This document shows positions 59,431 to 64,000 of a stretch of 64,000 nt of DNA, in pieces (position 1 is the first letter of the stretch; every line of letters starts with the position of its first letter). Made by a program: the position numbers and the translations under genes. Origin of the DNA: Branchiostoma floridae (taxonomy: Eukaryota; Chordata; Leptocardii; Amphioxiformes; Branchiostomatidae); the NCBI RefSeq assembly GCF_000003815.2, contig NC_049993.1, positions 18,536,127 to 18,600,126 on the forward strand, given 5' to 3'. Below the pieces are notes generated by a model. That model saw only the letters and a list, made by a program, of their open reading frames with translations. It did not search any database and was not told where the DNA came from.

Positions 59431-60204
59431 GACAAGTCTCAAAAAGAGATAAGTAACTGTAATGATATAATCGTAGAAACTAGAAAATGGTCTAATGTTG
59501 TGATAAGATATACATATAGTTTGCAATGACAGGTACACACAAAGATGCTTTCATCAGCTGTTGTAACCTTTATAATAATTCAGCACAGTATGTACAATTG
59601 TAACTTTGTTTTGCCTGCCCATAAGTTCTCAAAACCTTAACTCAGCTGTACCCACACAGAAGGCCTGGTTGGCTCTTGGCTACATAATCAAAGGAAGGAT
59701 GTCTTGCAGAGCGTTGCAATCAGAAGAAGTGTGCTGGCTACTAACTGAGGGAGGATACCAAATAAGGTAAGAGCTCATTAGCAAACCCAGTAGTTTGTAA
59801 ATAAATGTACAGGCCATTGCACCACGTTGTTATCACCATTTTCTTTCTAAAGATGCTTTTTGCCTCAATGGATGGCATTTCAGCACCATGTAGCTCGAGC
59901 TTTGAACAAATGATGATGACTGTCTGGCTGTAGGTCTTTCTTTCTCCCTCTATGCATGTGTGTGTGTTTGTGTGTGTGATGATGAATGATTATGAATGAT
60001 CATCTCCTTCAGACAGTGTGAACCCTTCAAAAGCTAGATTAAGGATTTGGCAGCCTTAAACATTTTTCAAGTCTCTTGTTTGTATTCTACTCAGGCCAGT
60101 AAAGACAACCAGGGGTGTTCCTGACTACATGAGTGCAGCAGGTCAACCCTGCAACTTGCAAGAAAGGCAGAAACCAGGAGAGCAGAGGGGAGAAGATGCT
60201 ACAA

Positions 60205-61160
60205 ACAGAAAAGAACTAGTATCACTCCTATCCTTTTTTGTCTCCACACTGCCAAAAAAAAATATTGAGAAGAAGGTCTGTTGTCTTCAAGTTGGCTATA
60301 TGAGTAAACTGACACCCTTAGGGATGGGTGCACCAAGTTGAAGATGCTTAAAAAAGGAAACAACTAGTTTCACTTCCATCCCTCTTTTGTCTTGGCAATT
60401 CCAAAGAAAAAACTTGTGTCATTGGTAATGTTTTACTTATGATATTTTATTTTCCTTTCCATTTATTTTTTTGGCTCAAGAATAGAACTAGTTTCACTAC
60501 ACTTGCACTATCTGTTTTGTCTTGTTTTGTCCTTTGTCCAAGAAAAGAACTAGTGTCACTCATTTTCTTCCTTTGGATTTATATATTTCATTTTGGCTTT
60601 GAACAAGAAAAGAACTAGTATCACTGATGTTGCTGCCTGGCAATGGTCTTGTCAATCTCAGAGGAGGACAGCAGTGCAGCTGTTCATCCCAATAGAGAGA
60701 GAGAGAAAGCATAAAAGAGCGGCAGGGAAAGAAGAGAACCACAGTCCCTCAGCTCATCCCTTTGCAGCAGCAGATCATCCCAGTGAAGCAAGAAGAGGCG
60801 GGGAGGGGAGATGATATGAAGATGGAAGAAGATAGAGAAGACACTGGGAAAAGAACTAGCTATCGTATCACTCTGAAAAGAACTAGCCATTGTTTCACTC
60901 TGAAAAGAGCTAGCTATTGTTTCACACTGAAAAGAACTAGCTCTTCTATCACACTGAAAAGAACTTGAGCTATCGTTTCACCCTTAAAAGCACTAGCTAT
61001 TGTATCACACTGAAAAGAACTATTGTATCACTGATACTTTCCTTTTTAATTTGCATCTATTTTGATTTACTTTTTCACTTTTCAATTTAGTTTTCATTTT
61101 GTATTGTTTTGGCTTGACTTTGCCTACGAAAAGAACTAGTTTCACTAGTAATGTTCAATT
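60205..61160 (+). repeat. AAAAGAACTAG...TCACT repeat family with a compact 27-bp array
   Basis: Dispersed units occur near 60205, 60362, 60482, 60545, 60605 and 61128. A tandem array of 27-bp units occupies about 60848-61030 ('gaaaagaactagc' then 'tatcgtatcactct'). The unit is a multiple of three, so one frame reads periodic TLKRTSYCF. Confidence 0.8.
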
Positions 61161-61400
61161 TTTTTCTAGATTTTTTTTTTTTGGTCTTGTATCACTATTA
61201 TTCTTGGCACTGGCAAAGAAGAGGATGGAAGAAAATCTGTGGTCTTGAAGTGGCTTTACAAAATAAACTGACACCCTTAGGGATGGGTGTGCCACCTTCA
61301 AGAATGCAGAAGATCAAGAGAAGATGACTGAAGAAGAGAAGATGCTGCAGAAATTAAAGAGCTTACATCACCTGTGTCCTGTCTTATCTTTCTTTAATTA

Positions 61401-61600
61401 CTCTCCAAGCAGAGGTTGGGCTCCGGCTGTTTTTTGAAGTGTTTTGGGGTGTTTTTATTACTCTGGCTTTTTATTTTGTGCTGTTTTCTTTATGGCTGCG
61501 CACATGAAGAAAACAATACAAAATAGAAAACCTGATAAAAAACACCTAAGAATACATCCAAACGACCGCAGCTGAACTTCTGATTGGACAGTACCATATA
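61401..61600. mobile_element. Foldback element 1 (CTCCAAGCAGAGGTT ends)
   Basis: It begins CTCTCCAAGCAGAGGTTGGG and its far end is 'gctgaacttctgattgga', an imperfect inverse. The interior also folds: 'tattttgtgctgttttctt' against 'aagaaaacaatacaaaata'. Confidence 0.7.
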
Positions 61601-61749
61601 AAAGCACATACCCAGAAATATCAAATAGCATGTTGGTTGAACAAATTAGGTGTTCAGAGAGAAATATTGCAATGTCGATTATTCTGACAAACAACTATTA
61701 GATGCCACAGATTATAATGGCATGTGCGTTACATCCTGGGTATGTGCTT

Positions 61750-62002
61750 ACCTTCTCTCCAAGCAGAGGTTCGGCTGTTGTTTTTTTAACGTGTTTTAGA
61801 CGTTCTTGTCGGGATTTCTATCTTGTACCATTTTCTTCATGTTCGTTGGCCATGTCTGGCCAGCGAATGGGAATAAAATGGTACAAAATAGAAATCTTGA
61901 CAAAGGTATCGGTATCGACTGGCTGTGGTTCAAGGTAAAGATTCAAGGTAAAGAAAACCGTTTAAAACACGTTAAACAGCCGAACTTCTGCTTGGAGGGA
62001 CG
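61750..62002. mobile_element. Foldback element 2 (CTCCAAGCAGAGGTT ends)
   Basis: It begins CTCTCCAAGCAGAGGTTCGG and ends GCCGAACTTCTGCTTGGAGG. The interior inverted blocks are 'atttctatcttgtaccattt' and 'aaatggtacaaaatagaaat', with TGGCCATGTCTGGCCA at the centre. About 250 bp, almost entirely self-complementary. Confidence 0.8.
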
Positions 62003-62006
62003 TATC

Positions 62007-62216
62007 TACTCTCCAAGCAGAGGTTTGGCTTCGGAAATTTTTTTACTTCTTTTTAGGCATTTTTATTTGGTTTCGTTTCTATTTTGTGCTGTTTTCTTTA
62101 TGTCTTCCAGCCAAGGAAGACATCAAGATAACAGCACAAAATATAGAGTCCGATTTTTAAGAAACGCCAAGAAATTTTTAAGCCAGAGCGCCGAACCTCT
62201 GCTTGGAGCTTACCTT
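62007..62216. mobile_element. Foldback element 3 (CTCCAAGCAGAGGTT ends)
   Basis: It begins CTCTCCAAGCAGAGGTTTGG and ends CCGAACCTCTGCTTGGAG. The interior arms are 'tattttgtgctgttttcttt' and 'ataacagcacaaaatatag', with 'gtcttccagccaaggaagac' at the centre. It directly follows element 2. Confidence 0.8.
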
Positions 62217-62285
62217 AATTGCCCCCTTTCCAAAAATATGCAGTTCTACAATACAACTGTCGCACTGTGGCTAGTCTCTGCAGAA

Positions 62286-62341
62286 ACATCCTCACACTCA
62301 GGGTTGACAATCACGGCTGTCAACCCTGAGTGTGAGGGTGT
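62286..62341. repeat. Inverted repeat, 24-bp arms, 8-base loop
   Basis: The left arm 62286-62309 and right arm 62318-62341 pair fully except for one G-T. The loop is ATCACGGC. It lies just after foldback element 3. Confidence 0.9.
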
Positions 62342-64000
62342 GCAGAAATAGATCAAGTCATTCCTTTCCCAAATTTCCCAATTTCAAAGTTAGGACTTAC
62401 TTTCCCCGTCTAAAAACGCCATCCCTAAATTACCACCCGGGTTGCAGTAATCTTCCTCAACAAACATTGACAGTCCCTACCTGACCGAAGATCTACCTTC
62501 TCTATCAGTATTCTATTGAGATTGAGATTCTCTAGAAACTCAGTACTGACTGAGATTTTGGCAAAGTTGCCTTTGTAAGTTTCACAAAATTTGTTCAAGT
62601 TGAAAGGTCAACGGCCTGTTCTACTACAAGTAAGGGGTGTGCATGATAGGCGAGACCATTCTGGCCAACGGGATGGTAATTGGAAAAATCGGACATTGGC
62701 GATAGTCAAACAAATATCTTTTACCTTTGCCAATTTTGTTCTGATTTCAGTAGCATTTGTACGTATGTAACGTTATCTGCAGACAAAATAAAGACCTTGA
62801 AATGACTAGATGGACCCCTGTTATAGTACTGACGGCTTGTTATAGGTCTTATAGTACTGCAGTGAAACGTACGGTTTTGATATATTTTTACTGTGAATTA
62901 AATGTATTCGTATGTTATTAGATATTTCTATTCGAAACTAAAACTCATTGAACTTGGTTCCAAATTAGAAGATTATGTGCTTTATCTGTGTTGATTGTGG
63001 AGCTCATTATTGTGGGAGCCGCGTTGGCATGTTGCATTTCGTTTCTCACCAAAATAATAAAAAGTTATTTGCAAAGTTTTTGCTTGTCCCTAGTGTTTAT
63101 TTTGAGCATTATTGTACACAAAACACAAGAAAAGAAACACTCGTTCTGCGTTTTGTCTCAAAAGCAGATCTGTCATGTTTTTTTAGAGAAATAGTATGCA
63201 AAAAGTAACGTTAGCTGATAAACTACATGAAAACTATATGAAATAGATTTGATACATTGATGTATGCCAATTACTGCAGTAAACGAATCTCTTTTAAAAC
63301 AAGGAGCTTTTATAAAAGCTCCTTGTTTAAAATGATTACGAAACGAGCAAAAAGTCGTAAGGGAATCTAGCAGATTCCATACACAGCACGTCTGCTTGAA
63401 CTAGATGTAGAATGAATAAAGTTCAGGGTAGCCCACGTCAATATGAAAGGTTACCTCAGGACATAACAGGTTTGCTCAATCGTAAACTGATGACGTCAGG
63501 GTCAACCTTAGGCGGATGTTTGTTACCATGAACGTTACATTGTACTTTTAGTGATAATGTAACCCTAAATCCTCAGAAAAACGGATAAGGTTTTTTTTGT
63601 GGTGGGGGGGGGGGGTATGTATATACGCGGAGATATTTTATCTTATATATCTTATATACGCGGACATATTTTATCTTATGGTTTGCATAAAAGTTCATCA
63701 AAGTTGGTAAATTGGGCGTGCAAGGATGTACAAAACATTTTACGTATAATCCCTCGTATCTGCTTGAAGTTTAAAGTTCATTTTAATACTCACCCTGGTT
63801 GATAAAGGGTAAGGTCAACCCGGTCCAAAGGTAAAGGTGATCACAGCACGAAATCTGGTATTTAAGCAAGCTTAAACTCAACGTAAACGCGACGTTTCTG
63901 CACCCTTTCCGCAACTTAACGACATCTATCCGCGAACGTAAAGATCCCCTTTAATGTTACCTTTACGTTGGCACTTATATGTACTTATATGCACTCCTCA
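62342..64000. other. Non-coding end of the window
   Basis: No gene is recognised. A perfect 32-bp palindrome lies at 63297-63328 (AAACAAGGAGCTTTTA and its inverse). There is a G-run near 63605-63615, and a short direct repeat 'tatacgcgga.atattttatc' at about 63622 and 63656. Confidence 0.5.
63297..63328. repeat. Perfect 32-bp palindrome
   Basis: AAACAAGGAGCTTTTA is followed immediately by TAAAAGCTCCTTGTTT. There is no loop, and no flanking terminator-type context is expected in a eukaryote. Confidence 0.95.

Larger units (their letters stand above)
48560..59460 (+). ncRNA. Putative spliced, multiply polyadenylated non-coding transcript region (exon-like segments in a duplicated module)
   Basis: Several short segments are bounded by acceptor and donor consensus on the plus strand: 48567-48650, 48843-48947, 51079-51136 ('tatag|gactg ... 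ccagag|gtaag'), its duplicate about 56789-56844, and terminal-like segments at 52449-52530 and 58281-58362. They share the short motif GTTTCCTGGCTACC (49228, 52466, and variants at 55250 and 58301). No long frame joins them. The region also carries the AATAAA cassettes and hairpin arrays listed separately. Transcription is inferred from signal content only, and a small rapidly evolving protein is not excluded. Confidence 0.35.

Noticed and set aside
61806-62351. 181-codon open frame
   Set aside because: It runs across foldback elements 2 and 3 and the 62286 hairpin. The frame is a by-product of these repeats.
62975-63208. Frame with a possible transmembrane helix (ELIIVGAALACCISFL)
   Set aside because: It is short, has no relative that I recognise and no clear splice sites, and overlapping frames are equally open.

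Overview
The window looks like cephalochordate (amphioxus, Branchiostoma-like) nuclear DNA. The genes have many short exons with consensus GT/AG junctions, and exons are clearly more GC-rich than introns. The intronic inverted-repeat elements, SINE-like elements and CR1-type LINE ends are also of an invertebrate-deuterostome type. The protein families present (a PLAT/GPS polycystin-1-like channel, an ERCC6L2-type SNF2 ATPase, an intronless TRIM-NHL gene and a selenocysteine deiodinase) fit a basal chordate. The species is an inference; no search was possible.

Layout. (1) 553-17350 (+): the 3' part (about 32 exons, about 1,770 codons) of a polycystin-1-like gene that begins upstream of the window: REJ/GAIN region, GPS, first transmembrane helix, PLAT, then the multi-pass channel. 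Its introns carry inverted-repeat elements, a 935-bp mariner-type non-autonomous element, a tRNA-like SINE and a perfect 77-bp palindrome. (2) 18972-40173 (-): a complete 25-exon ERCC6L2-like gene whose splice phases all agree (1,244 aa). Its introns hold LINE remnants, several MITE-like elements and, unusually, tandem arrays of fragments of its own exons. (3) 29297-31531 (+): an intronless TRIM-NHL gene nested on the opposite strand in ERCC6L2 intron 13. (4) 42353-44559 (+): a four-exon iodothyronine deiodinase, head-to-head with ERCC6L2. An in-frame TGA encodes selenocysteine (codon 127 of 257) and a well-formed SECIS lies in the 3' UTR at 44861-44938. (5) 44560-64000: no recognisable protein gene. 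It is built of satellites, minisatellites and foldback elements, and of a duplicated module of about 3 kb whose copies lie about 5.7-6.0 kb apart.

The most unusual part is about 48.5-59.5 kb. The module carries, in the same order in both copies, exon-like segments with splice sites, an array of small hairpins whose loops often read GTAAGT, and an array of about 140-bp cassettes each holding AATAAA followed by a GT-rich stretch. A minisatellite of pyrimidine-CAG units (3' splice-site look-alikes) lies between the copies. This resembles a tandemly amplified set of RNA-processing signals and may be a spliced, multiply polyadenylated non-coding transcript; that reading is inference.

The four protein genes show no sign of working together. 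They are ordinary single-copy neighbours apart from the nesting of TRIM-NHL in ERCC6L2 and the divergent ERCC6L2/deiodinase arrangement.
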